From assembly GCA_036583965.1 (NCBI GenBank), contig JAZBQD010000027.1, positions 5,970,187-6,034,186 of the forward strand: a DNA stretch of 64,000 nucleotides, given 5' to 3'. Position 1 is the first letter of the stretch, and every line of letters starts with the position of its first letter. This document shows, piece by piece, positions 12,030 through 24,600 of this stretch. The position numbers and the translations under genes were made by a program. The notes under the pieces are model-generated. The model worked only from the letters and a program-made list of their open reading frames with translations, made no database searches and was not told the DNA's origin. The DNA comes from Prunella strophiata. Taxonomy: Eukaryota > Chordata > Aves > Passeriformes > Prunellidae.

Positions 12030-12515
12030 AGCCCTGCCCCTCGCAGCCGCGCCGGTACCGGGGCTGTGTGCAGGACACTCCGGACCGAGCCGGGGCCGCG
12101 GCTCCGGTCCCGCCCCTCCGCGCAGCCGCGCAGCCGCCGCGGGCGGGCCCACCCCGAGCGCGCCGGGCGGAGCTGCGGCCGCACGGGCGGGAGCCGAGGT
12201 GAGCCGGGGCCGGGCTCTCTCCGGGCGGCCCTCTGCGGTTCTTCGCGCCGCTCCTGGCCCATCGCCCCCGCGGTCCCTCCCTGCGCCGGCCGGGGAGCGC
12301 CCGCAGCCGGCCCTGCCCGCCGGGTCCCACCGAGCCGCCCGGGCGGAGCGCGGCTTGGCCGGGCCGGGCTCCCTGGGCCCCGCGGAGCGCGTCCCGCGGC
12401 GCTGCCCCCGCTGCCCTCACGGCCGGGGAGCGCTGTGAGGGGGGAAGCGGAGGGGTCGCGCCGCCCGCCTCCGTCCGGCGGGCTTTGCCTTGGCACCGGC
12501 TGGGCACTGACTTTA
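12030..12515 (+). promoter_or_regulatory. CC2D1B: CpG-island promoter and 5' UTR exon of CC2D1B
   Basis: The sequence turns abruptly GC-rich with dense CpG, unlike the AT-rich flanks. It includes GC-box-like sites (cccgcccctcc near 12109, gggcgggcc near 12140) and a NotI site at 12175-12182. No TATA box is evident. A donor at 12198/12199 (gagccgag|gtgagc) fits the end of a non-coding first exon that joins the exon at 12534. The start site cannot be fixed from sequence. Long open frames on both strands here are a by-product of GC richness. Confidence 0.8.
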
Positions 12516-12533
12516 AGTTCCGTGTGCTCTCAG

Positions 12534-12639
12534 TCCCATAGAGACTCAGCCCTCTGAAATTCATGAACCGACATGCTTGGCAGAAGACCTAAAAAGAGCC
12601 CTCAGGCAAAAGGGCCAGGGAGCTGCAGTTGCAAAGCAG
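12534..12639 (+). CDS. CC2D1B: CC2D1B exon 2: start codon and apparent 1-base insertion
   Basis: The acceptor is gtgctctcag and the donor gtaagg. ATG at 12573 (G at -3) opens MLGRRPKKSPQAKG, which fits the human start MPGPRPRKGPQARG. The end of the exon reads GQGAAVAKQ only in the next frame, so one base is surplus, most simply in AAAA at 12608-12611. The coding part is 67 nt where 66 (22 codons) is expected. A weak upstream ATG at 12563 gives a 9-codon ORF ending at 12592. Confidence 0.8.
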
Positions 12640-15600
12640 GTAAGGAGGGCGAGGGGCCAGGGAGATGGGGTTGCAGAGCAGGCAGGGAAACCTCCCACTC
12701 CCACTGCTCCTCGGGATAGTCTGGTTGAGACCTCTCGCTGCTGTTTTCCTGCAGAATCTTCCATGTGGTAATAGCATTGCAGGATCATGGAAGAAAATTA
12801 GATTGTGTGGTGCCTGTTTTCCTTCCTTCTTTAATGCATTCTTCTTCAAGTAAATATCTGATAGGCAGCTGTGGAGGTCTTGCAGGGAAGGCACAGTGTT
12901 GTAATGCTGTAATCTTTGCATGAGACCTCATGACTCATGCTTACAGTATTTTCTTAGCCAAGCTGTGTTGAGATTTAATAATAACTTCAGTGACTGTGGA
13001 GGTTTTCCTTACATCTCTAAGAAAACAGAAGTAAGAACAACAGAATATCAGATAACAAATTAAGGGACATTTTTGGGAGAATATTAAGGATGGTAAACAA
13101 GAGACAGTTAATTTTAATTTCCCTTTGTATAGTATTTTTTTCATGTAACAGATAGACTGATATGCCTCTTTCCTGTAGATAAAAGTGAGTTTAGCTGTGT
13201 CTGTGTATTGAGGTTTTTTTCCAGACTTATTTACCTCTGCATGGAGTTTCAGAAGTCTTGTGGAGAGAAACAATAATTAGTCATGGTTGGCAGCTGTAGA
13301 AAGTCAGGCGACAGTGTCAAAATTAGAAATACAGTCAAGGCAAAATTCTGGGTAGAAAACTAACAGAAAAACAATGCAGTTAGAGTTAAAGAATATGTTA
13401 GAACCAGAATGGAATTTCAGAAACCTTTGAAGCTAGAATAGAGGCAAGTAACAGGTGGAATAACTGGTAAGAATATAGAGAAATGTGAAAAGGGATTGTA
13501 ACAGGCTGTTAGAATAGAGAAACTAGCTAAGATGTTTCTCTTTTGGTGATTTCTTAGGAACCAGTGTTCTCATACTGAAGGCAGAATGCTAGTAGTTAGT
13601 GATCCATAATGTCACCGAGGCTCCCGTGTGAAAGTTTGCATTTCTCAGTAAGAGAGACAGTGTATAACTTAGTTCATCTGAGCAGGGGAGGAGATAAAAG
13701 GTGAAAATGTCTTTCCTCCTTCTGGGCAAAAAAAAAAAAAGAAACCTCACTCTGAAAAGACAGAGAGTAATTTGAGGATCTGATTAACATCTTTTACTAA
13801 TTTCTAATTCAATACAGTTAATTATTCAGCCTGTCTTTCAGCATGGATGAGCGTGTCTTGAAACAAATGGCTTGATCACTTTCAGATTAATTCAGTTTAA
13901 AATGTTTTTTTGTTGTGCAGTGTATCAACTGCAAGCTTTTTATAACTTATTTTTCTGTTTTATTAAACATTACTTCTATACTACTAATTTCATTGGAAAT
14001 GTTCCTTATTGAATGGGTTGGGACTTGGAGCTAGAACTGCTGAGTTGTGTTCTTGACTTCTGTGGTTGCTGCAGTTGCTTCCCTGTCCACACTTGCAGTG
14101 TGGTGATGAACAGGTCCTGTGTGCTCCTGATCTGTTCTGCACATTGATCAAAGGACCTGTGTGTGCTCCACAGAACTTGAATCTTCACATCACCATTGTA
14201 AATATTTCCTGTTTAAGTCTTGTCCTCACCTTCTTTATGTTCTAGCCAAGTGTGCAAATACTTTAGTTTTGCTTTACAGCTGGGAGGTGGATAAGGCAGA
14301 GGGTGGCTGACAGATCTGCCCAGTGCCTTATGGAATGTCAAGGGCAGAATCAGGGCTAGGAAATAAACTGCTGCTGGTTTTGAGTGCTGCTACTGGTCCT
14401 TGGAACCAGTGTTTCTCAGCTATGTGTTTCACATTCTCCATTGGGATTATACAGTGGTCCAAAGAGGGGCACAGAATGTTTCAGGGCAGTAGCCACCAGC
14501 ACTTCAATTCCTGCTGGGTTTAAAAAAAAACCAAACTATTACTCACATTAATTTATAAACTGACAGGCAGCTTCTTGCAGCACTTCAGATCCTCAGGACA
14601 GAAGGAGATTGCTGACCCTCAGAGTAATGACAGCTGATGTTTTTTCCTGTGCTGGAGAGAAGCTGAAGTGCTGCCTCCTTGTCCATGTGGGGATCAATAA
14701 GGGCTTGTGCTTTGGAAAAGTCTGAGGAGAGCTTCACCTACCTCATAGGATGAATAATTCTGTTCATTCATGTTTATAAAAAAAACTTAGCATACTTTAG
14801 ATAATTTTTTTTTTTCCTGGGGCAGTTAGTATCTTAACCAGAAATACAAAAACGGTGATGAAGTGGCATTTTAAAATAATACCTTTTGGACTAAGACCCC
14901 AGAGATTCCTTTGATGTACTTTGGAATGTTTTGCCACAAGAGAGTGATAACCCCTACTGCCTTATCCTGATTGCTGTTATTAATGCTGTTCCCTGAGATG
15001 TTATCTCTCAGCTGATGATCTGTGCCAGCCAGTTCTCATGGTTTTCTCCAGTGCAGTGTGGGCATTGCTGGGTTTTAGTGGCTGTGTTTATTTCTGGGAT
15101 TTAGAAACTGATGCAAGAAGAAGACAGAACAGTTCTGTGTTTATAAATGTAGCTTCTTCAAGAGATAAGGGTGAAGTCTCTGCTGCGTGCACGTCAGACC
15201 TGTTGTGTGTGAACCATGAGTGAATATTTTTTAGCTTAGCTGTTAGAGGCACTGCCCTGAACTTCCCTGATGCTATCTACTCCATGAGGCTCAGTAAAAC
15301 AAACATTTTACTCTACCTTGTTATGTCAGACTCTTAAACAGGATTGATTTTAAGAAATTATTTGTGTAGAGTTTTAGAGGGAGCACTTGTGGGGTATTAA
15401 GATTTGTGTGTACCTTACACCAGGTTCTGGGTGCCTGGTCTGCATTGTTGTGGTAATAGAAGTGGTATGATAGTGGGCTGTAAAAAAAAAAAAAAAAAAT
15501 TAACAGGATTCAGAATGCATGAAAATGTCTAAATAATCCATGCAGTGTGATGTTTTTGAGTGTCATCTTTGTTCTAACTGTAGGGTATTTTATTATTCTG

Positions 15601-18600
15601 TGTTGTTATTTTCCCTTGGCTCCAGCTGGGGCTGTTTGTGGATTTCAATCCTGAAGAGATGCTTCTGGGTGCAGAGGAAGGTGAGGATGATGGGGACCTT
15701 GAAGCAGAGCTTGCTGCTATCACAGGAGGAAAAGTGAAAGAAGGAAAACCAAAACCAAAGGTGAAAAGTAAGTTAAAGTATCTGAATTTAATTTACCTGT
15801 GTTAAATTTATCTAGATTTATTATTTATCAAAAAAAATCTTTAAATGTATCTAAAATTGTTCTTTTATCCCTGGTAGAAACTGAATTTGCAACTGTTCTT
15901 TCCTTTACTTTGAAAGGTTTAACTTGTTACTCCACAAACAATATAAAAGGGGTTTTTTTTTTTGATGCTCTTGTAGATATAGGAAGAAGATCTCTGGTGG
16001 CTGGCCCATTTAATGACTAAATTAAGACATGCTTTTTTTAGCATATGAAGTCATAAAAAGGTGTAGTAGGCGCTGGATGGTTTTAGAAGGGAAATCATGT
16101 TTCTTGTGGAGGGTGGGTTGTTTGTCATGTGGTTGTTCTTCTGTTTTTGTTTGAAGAATGAATTTACATAATAAGCATTATATTTTTAGTTACTTGGAGT
16201 CTGTAACCAAAACTGAATCCCATTTTCAGAGGCAAAGTACTGATGCAATTATTGGAGAATCCTGTAGCTTGTGTTATGCAGGTTAGAGTGTCTCTTGGAA
16301 TGGACTGTTACCATTCTTAATACTTGCAGTATCTGTTAATTTTGTCTGGTGGTGTTTGCATGCAGCTCTGCAGTGGTTTACAGGCTGGCTGCAATCTGCC
16401 ATGAACCAAGGCTGCTGCTGCTGTGAGGGACACTCAGTGAGCATGCTCTGCCTCTGAGCATGTCTGTGTTTGTGGAGCTGCTTCAGGAGCTCCTCTGCCA
16501 AAACAAGCCTGGCTTCTTGTGGGAGCTTTTCAGCTCAACCAGGTTTGCTTCCTGCCTGTCTGAGAGCTGGGGTGGCAGCCCCTGCTTGAGGTGGGAGGAG
16601 GAAAATGGGACCTACAGGTGTGTGAGCAGGAGCAGGAAGGGATAGTGCACCTGCAGCCTTATTTGCAGCTCTGCAGGAATTTCCCTGTAATATTTGAAGG
16701 GGCTTCACACAGAGCAGCATGAGGAACGAAGAATTCTGAAATGTTTAGGCAAGACAGCTCTATAAACACAGTAGCTGATGACGGAGAAAGGACAAGTTTG
16801 TGTCTGAAACTAAATTCTAAATAATTTCCACTCTCCACATTTCAAAATTTTGGTAAACTCCTAAAACTAATAAACAAAATTGTGCAATAGGCATAATAGC
16901 AGAACTTCTGCCATTGGACTTAGGTTACTTGTGGCCAAAAGCTGCAGGATAGTGTTTTGAGGGTGGATCTGTGTATCAGGAGCTCTTGAATTGTCAGCTT
17001 TTCAAGAGCTGACATCCCTCTCACCTCATGTCACTTATTTTGTTGTTTCAGTCTTTTTATTCATAAGAGGAAAATAAACTTCAGGCAGTGCAGAATTAAC
17101 AATTACTATGCCCTAACATTTACTGTGCCTTCTAAATGCGTGGTTAAAAAAGGATTTTCCAGAGTAATGTGCAGCTATTCTGTTTTCCTGTTAGAGCTGG
17201 AAGTGTGTGGGTTAGAAGCTCATGCAGGATGAGCAACTGGGCAGCTGGCACTGGGGACTGCTGAGACCTGGCCCAGTGCAGAGGTGGGGGAGGATGCAGG
17301 CAGACCACTGCCTGGAAAGGAGCTACAGTGAGGACAGGGGACAAACAGATCCTGTCTGGGAAAGGACAGAAAAAAGGGATCCAGTGCCACTCATGTGCTT
17401 GGTTCTTGGCTGAGCACCAGGTGCAGTAATTCCCTCCTGGATTAGATCCTAGAGCTCTGATGGCTGTGGGGGAATGGTCTCCTCTTCCTCCAGCAAGAGC
17501 TGCACTGTTGGAACATCTTAAGCACCAAGATCCCTGCTGTCTCTGATAAGTGCCAGCTGGGCAGCCACTCACGTGTTTGAAATTGTGGCCTCATCTTGCT
17601 GCACAGGATTAGAGCTGAAAAACCATCTGAGGAGGCTTGATTAGGTTTTTTGCCTCTACTGCAGTTTTCTGCACAGCCTTTGGATGTGGCCTGCAGTCTG
17701 AGTTTTGCCTGAGGGTCAAACTTAAAAGCAGCATGTTTGATACAAATACTGAAGCACCCATGGGCTGAATTAAGATTATTTGAACAGAAACAGTTTTGTA
17801 CCTGGGTTAATTTTCAGCTGATTCAGCAAATGCAGGCAGTGAATGGGATCCATTTAAATTGACTGTAAAGCTCTGTCCTGGAGATCTGTATTTTCTGCAG
17901 CTTTTACTGCCACTGGTGAGTCACAGTCATGTGTCTGCATAGGGAAGTATCAGAGGCATTTACAGGGACTGTTGGGATTTGTGGGCAAACAACCTCACCT
18001 TGGAGAGCATGTGGAGGAAGTTGATAGTTTAGAAAGATCTGGTTGGCACAGGATGAAGCACAGATGAGAACTCAGCAATGAGGAGTTAAGTAGAGTTTTC
18101 AGGATTAAGACCAGAAGCAAAATTGCAAAATGAAGGAGCCAAGAAAATTTTGGAAAAGGCTGAATCTCCTCATCACTGAGACAGCAGTGCAGAAAATGTG
18201 CAAGTGTCTTACTGCCTGCCTCAACTGTCATAGCAGAAACACCAGTGCTGCTTTTCCTGGGTGCTCACTTCCCAGTCTTTGCCCTTTATCCATCAGTATA
18301 CTCTGAGTTACCTACAACACTGTGCAATAAAGGAGGCACAAGAGGGGAGGGCACTGCTGTCTTTCAGCTGGTAGCAGCTCCTTCAGGATTTATACCCAGT
18401 ATTAACTGGGTATAACTGTTCCTTAGGGCTTATGGCTCCTTGGGATTTCCTTTTACAGCTCCTCTGCCCATGGATCATATTGAAAAGATGGCTGCAGAGT
18501 GTATGAAGGACCTGAATGAAGAGGAAGATGCAGATGATGAAGAGTTGGAGAAAGATACAGACCTGCTGGTATGCATAACTGTTAGCAAAGAATTTTAGTA

Positions 18601-21600
18601 TGCATTTTTTGTAATTTTTTTTAACAGAATTGCATTTAGCAAAAATGTCTGGTAACTTTGTGGTGAGAAGCTAAAATATTGCAAAAGCACCATTAGATGC
18701 AAGTCTTTGCAGGATCCATCCTCCTGCACAGCAGAGTAAGAGAGTTTCCTAACATTTACAGGTGTGGGGGTCTTAGAGAATTGAGGGAAGAGCAGGAATC
18801 CCATTCCATTAGGAAGGACAGCCAGGGACTGTCTCCTTAAAGTGATGTCTGCCACCATTTTGCTACTGCTTCAAGCAGTGCTTGGCCTGGGAGAGCACCT
18901 CAGGAAAGTCTTTGTTGTTTCAGTGACTCATCTAACTGGCAGGGTTTAGGGAAGGAGTGTTAAGCAGTGGTTTTGACTGCCATTGCTAGTAGAGGCTTTT
19001 TGGAAATTTGAAATTTAGGTTTGCATAATCTTTGTAAAAGTGTTTCTCTGAACTTCTCCAGCTTCAGATCTCCAGCCACAAACTTGTGTGGTGATCCTGG
19101 GGCTGCAGTGTGGCTTTTCAGTGGTATCTGGAACCAGTTAAAATTAAGAATTAAAAAGCCCCAGAATTTTAAAAAGACTGGAATAGAAGATCTTCAGACT
19201 CTTCACTTGGGTTCAAGATCCATCCAAAGCTTTTGGCACTTTAGGCTTGATTTTATTTTTGTCCTTTGAGTACAGAGAAAATTTTGAGGAAAAGCCTTTT
19301 GTTGGCTCTTACTTTTACCTTAGGCTGAGCTGCAAGAAGTTCTGGGGGAGGAAGGTGAGGCAGGAAGCTGTGAGGATGAAATGACAGCAACAGAGCCATC
19401 CCCAGCTGAACCAGAAGCTGAGCTACCTGAACTGCAGTCACAGGTAGGAATGAGTTTTGTGTTTCTGACACTTTTGCTGAATCACTGTTGTCACATGGCT
19501 TGTATGAGGGTCATTGTCAAGAATCTAGGGAGGTCTTGTTTTCCAAGGAAGAAAAAAACTACACTACTGCTGTTTCCTCCAAGGAAAGTGGTGCTGTATG
19601 GGTGCAGGAGATCCTTCTGCTTTGTTCCAAGGATGAATTCTGATGTTAGCATAGAATTGAGGAGGTAAACAATTGGACTCAAGCATGTCTTGTCCCTCAT
19701 TATACATAGGAGCATGCAAACTGCAGTGCAGGCTTCCAGAGTTCGTGTCTTCTCCCTGAGAGTATTGAGCAGTGTGCTGAAATTGTGAGACATGTTATAA
19801 CTCAATAGTTTCAGATTTTCTCAGTAGCATTATCTGTCTCAGCTTAATTTGTCAGTCCTCATGCAGTCAAATCCCTTATTCAGTCACTGCATGTTTCTGT
19901 TGTGGGCCACAGATTCCAGTGCCTTGCACACTGGGCCCATTAGTAAATGGGATTGAGAGGGTTTCTGTAGAGATAATGGCAATAATTACATCAGGAGCCA
20001 TCTGCAGGGTCTCTGTGGCTGTAGAGAGTTTGTAAGTAACTGCTCATGACTTTACTTAGGCTGCTTTTGTCACTGAACTAATTCCAAGCTGTAGGAGGAG
20101 GAAAAAGAGCTCTTGTTGTAAAACCAGGTTGAAGCCCAGAAGGGAGCAAACTAGCATGGTTTAAAAATAAGAAAAGAATAAGTCAAGATTTGTGCCAAAA
20201 TACCTCTTCACACCCTCTGTTGTGTGGGGTTTGAGAGGCTTTAGTGTTCTCCTCACCTACTCACCGACCACATGGCTCCAATTACTCTGTGAGTGAGGCT
20301 TTCCCAAGTCTCTCCACCCATTCTTCTCTGTGAGGCTTTTGAGAGAGCCCAGAGGTGGATGCCAGAGGCCCGTCAGCACAGCACAAACGCTCCTCTGTGT
20401 TAGGGGCTGTTCCTTCCCTCACTCAGTTCACAGCAGCGTGTGTGTGTAGAAGAGGAGTGTTTGCTTTGCAGTGCGCTGGGAAAACTCGTCTAGCTGGATG
20501 CAATAAGTTTTCTTGATTTGTTTTATTGTTTTTTCTGAGACCTCCTCACTTCCTGCTGTTACCAGTGAGCTCCAACAGACGCTGGAGGGGAGGATTGCTG
20601 ACTACAGGACGGCGATTTCTAACGCCAGGGAGTCGGGGGAGAGCGCCAAGACACGGCGGTACCAGAGAGGCCTGAAGGTGAGTGGGGATCACCAGCATGT
20701 GGTGAGGGTGAGCAAAGTCAGCTCTCTGAGGTGTGCTCTTCCCAGCTGGGTGAGTTTGTTGACAGGGAGTGAAGTTTTTGAGTGCTGGCTGGTGTTAGTT
20801 TAGAAACATTTGTTGTTACTGACTACCCACCTGATACAGCAAACACACAGATGAGGTGTGGCTTCAAGCTGCCTTTTGAGCTCTGTTTCTGTTGAATGTG
20901 GCAGGTGGTAGCTAGAGGCAGGGTTTGTGGGACGTGCTGAAGTTAAACCCACTTGCCTGGATCTGAATTTGACCCGTGGTGACTGCTCAGTGTTACCTTA
21001 AAGCAAAGTTTAGGAGTTTTCCTAGCACATACAGCAGTTCATCACTGCTGCCTTCCCTTAGGTACTAACCTTCACTCACTTCTGTCAGACAAAGGGAGGT
21101 GGTGCCTTTCCCCGAGTGTGTTGGCTGTGCTTGAGAAGGAATAGAGCAGGATTTTTGATGAAGGCAATTAAGAACTGCAGCAAAGAGCAGTCTCTCCAGC
21201 CTCTCAGTGGTTCCAGGCAGGTGGCGTGCTTGCAGTGAGCTGCAGTGCTTGTTTACTGCTGGGCAGGGCCTTTCTCTCCCCTGTTGCTTTCAGCAGCTCT
21301 CGTGCATCACCTCAGGCAGCAGCAAAGCTGTACAGCTCAGGGCTGTGCACTGGGGCAGGATATAATGGCTCACTGGCTACCAGGTGTCTTGGGGTACAAA
21401 GGGAACAATTGAGGCCAAACTCAGGGAAGAAAAAGCACAAGAAAGATGTCTCTGTGTGTCCACTGCCTGCCAGCCCTGACAGGAATGTACACAAAAGCAC
21501 CTGGCCTTTCTGAGAGCCACAGGAATGGGCAAACCAGCTATTCCATCCAGTCATGAGCTTAGTGCACTGTGCCACTTCCTTTATTTTTCAGGGTAGGGAG

Positions 21601-24600
21601 TTTCCCTGTGCCTAAGGAGTGTAACTGAGGATAATAGACCAGATCTCACTTCACAGCTCACAGCTACTTAATTAGCAAATTACATGTCAACAAATGGTGT
21701 AGAGTTCTCTCTATTTGTAGTTCTTAGAACTGTGAACTTTAATCTCAGTCTGTCACCCCCATGTGGGGAAGAGGGAGCTGCCCTGTGGGTTGCTGGTCTG
21801 AACCCAGTCTCACATGCAGTCATTTCAAAGTATCTCTGCCACTGTTACTCAACAGGTCAAACAATGCCATGGCTAAAAAAAAAAGTAGCAGTGATTCTGG
21901 CACTGATGAGATTTTGTTGTTGTTGTCTTTCTGTGCTTCCATTTCAGTTTCTTTGGAAGATGAAAGAAGTAAAACTTTTGTTTTGGCTTGAAGTGCATGG
22001 TGGTGTTTTGTCTGAACCTCAAATTAAATTAAAAAAATAAAAATACTGAGGAAGGTAATACTTGGGGAGGAGGAGGGGTTTTAAAAAAATGAGCAGCAGT
22101 TAACCCAAGTAAGAGATGGTGAGAGCTCCTTACCATAGGTGATGAGCTGAAGCTCCATTTCCTTTATTAGTATTTAATGGCTTTTCTCATTGCATTAAAT
22201 AGGTTTGCAGACCCCTTCCTTCCCTGGATCCATGTAGGCAGTGACATTTCAGAATAGCATATCTTATTTCATTTTAAAGATGCACAAAATCCATCTACAG
22301 TTGGTATAAATGGCTTCCTTGGTGACTTTCGGTGACAAAGCTGAGTGGATCACATCAGCTCTCCAATGATTCTGGGTGCTGAGGTACCTGCAGTTATCTG
22401 GTTTGAGTAACAAAGCCTTTGCACTGTGCTGCTCTGGTATCTGGACATCTTTCACTGGCACTGGAGTTTCCTTGCAGAAGAACAGGGAGCTGAAGGGCAG
22501 CAGTCTGTGGTGGTGTATGTGACATAGCCTGTCATGTATAAGAGGATGAATTTGTCTTTTAATGATTTTATGCTAGTAACATGTTTGATGAAAATGCCTA
22601 TTGACTCTTGTTCCTTCCATGCCAGACACTGGAAACCATGCTGGCTGCAGTGAAGAAAGGCAAAAAAATCAATGAGGAAGAGATGCCACCTCCTGTTGCA
22701 ACAGGAAAGAGTTCTTCTTATGTACCTCAAGCCATGGGAGTGGAGCTAGAGAATTCAGGAGATTCACCAGAGAATAAAGTTGAGTCTCCTGCAGATGATG
22801 AGCAGAAGGCTTCTCCTGAGGCAAGGGAGCATTTGGAATCAGAGTCTCTGCAAGGTCGTGCTGCTGCTGATCCTACTGTGGAAGCAGGTACTGTGATCTG
22901 AGAGGAGAAGCAGTTGCAGCCCTATTTTAATGTTGCATCTTACCTGATGTTTGTGTTGTGTGTAGCAAAGCACTGTTTATGTTGGAGCTTCCCTGCTGAA
23001 TGTCTCAGAGTTGTCCATAGAATTCTGAGTTTCTGGCAGTTACTCTTTTGTGCACTGGATTCGTGTCCTTAACTTCTCCTGTGCCTCAGTTACTTCTTCA
23101 TTATTTGACATGTGGAATTCCAGCCTTTAAAGGGTTTTGAGATACTGACTTAAAGACCTAATTTTTCTTTAAATTGGGAAAAATGGAATTGTTATGTTAG
23201 ATGTGACTTCTGGAGCCTGGAGGAAAAAGGATATTTGTAAGATGGCTGTTGTGACTTACAGCAAAAGGGGAAAAATGTGGGTTTGCATGGATGGATGTAG
23301 CAAGGGATGCAAATCTTGCATGTTCTGTGTCAGTCTCAGCATTGTGTCATTCTCCCAGATCCCCAGCACAGCAGCACACGAGCAATCCTGCTTATGAGGC
23401 AGAAGGAGTATAAATTAGCAGCTCTAAAAGCCAAGCAGCAAGGGGACCTGGAGAAAGCAAAGGAATACATGAGGGCAGGCAAGGTATGCACTCAAGAAAT
23501 CCCAAATGTTGAACATACCCTGTGCTGTACCCACATGCATTAAATGTCACATACTTACTGTGGCAGCTGGCAGGTCCTGGACAGACCAGAATAAACCTTT
23601 TTGTTTTTTCTGTGTTAGAAATTTAATGTGGTGTTGGAAGCTTTGGACAGTGGGCAGCCAGTAGACCTCCAGAATATGCCTCCATCTCCTCAGGGTAAGG
23701 CTTAACTTTAGGAAACCTTTTCAGAAGTCTCTCTGTGCTGTAATGGAATGATTCTGCATTTGGTTGCAAAGCTATTAAAAGAACTGGAGATTGTTTAGGA
23801 CTGAGGCTCACTGCATGTTCACAGTCTAATCAAGACCAATGAAGAGAAATGAGGTATCATTATTTATATTGCAGTAACTCTCTGTGAATTACAAGTTCAA
23901 ACAAGTATTGATGTCTGACATTCTGGGTTTTCTAAGTGTAGATAATAGCAGCCAGTATTTGAAGTGGAAGGGAAAGAAGGATAAAGGCACATTCTTAAAA
24001 TGTACTGTAATATTTGATGGTGTTATGTGCTTCAACTAAAATTCATGACAGTTCAGATGAACAGATTGCAGCACACTAAAGTCTTAATTTTTAAAGTGAG
24101 TTATCAATATTAAAGCTACCTCAGTCCTGGGCAGAGAGAGTTTGGTGGTTTTTAAGTAGATGCAATATCCCTACCAATAATTAATACTTGGTCTTTGTAG
24201 CCCAGTGTTTTAAACAACTTAATTTAGTAGATTATTTTATTGTGAGACACTAAATGACAGTTTATTTCAGTATATCATGAGAGTGGCATTGCAGAGGAAC
24301 TTCACCCAGGGCATTGTAGAGGAGCTTCACCCAGGGCATAACCTTGCCTTAAAAAGTGCAAGATTTTTGCAGCAAATAATCTTGTAGTTTTCTGTTATAC
24401 AATACCAGAAACTGGAGTTTCTGAATAGATGATATGAATTTCTTCCCTTTTCCAGCACATCTTTTGTTACTAGAATATTTTAGTCAATTAGCAGACTTGT
24501 TCACTCTTTCCATCTGCCAAGATACCAAGTTATATTTTGGGGAGAGAATTCTTAGAATACTTGAACTACTTTTACTTTTTTTTTTTCCCCCCTCAAGCAA

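Noticed and set aside
11840..12564. Open frames of 210-230 codons on both strands at the CpG island
   Set aside because: High GC depletes stop codons in every frame. The frames overlap a promoter, lack any recognisable domain, and the exon 1 donor plus downstream gene explain the region.
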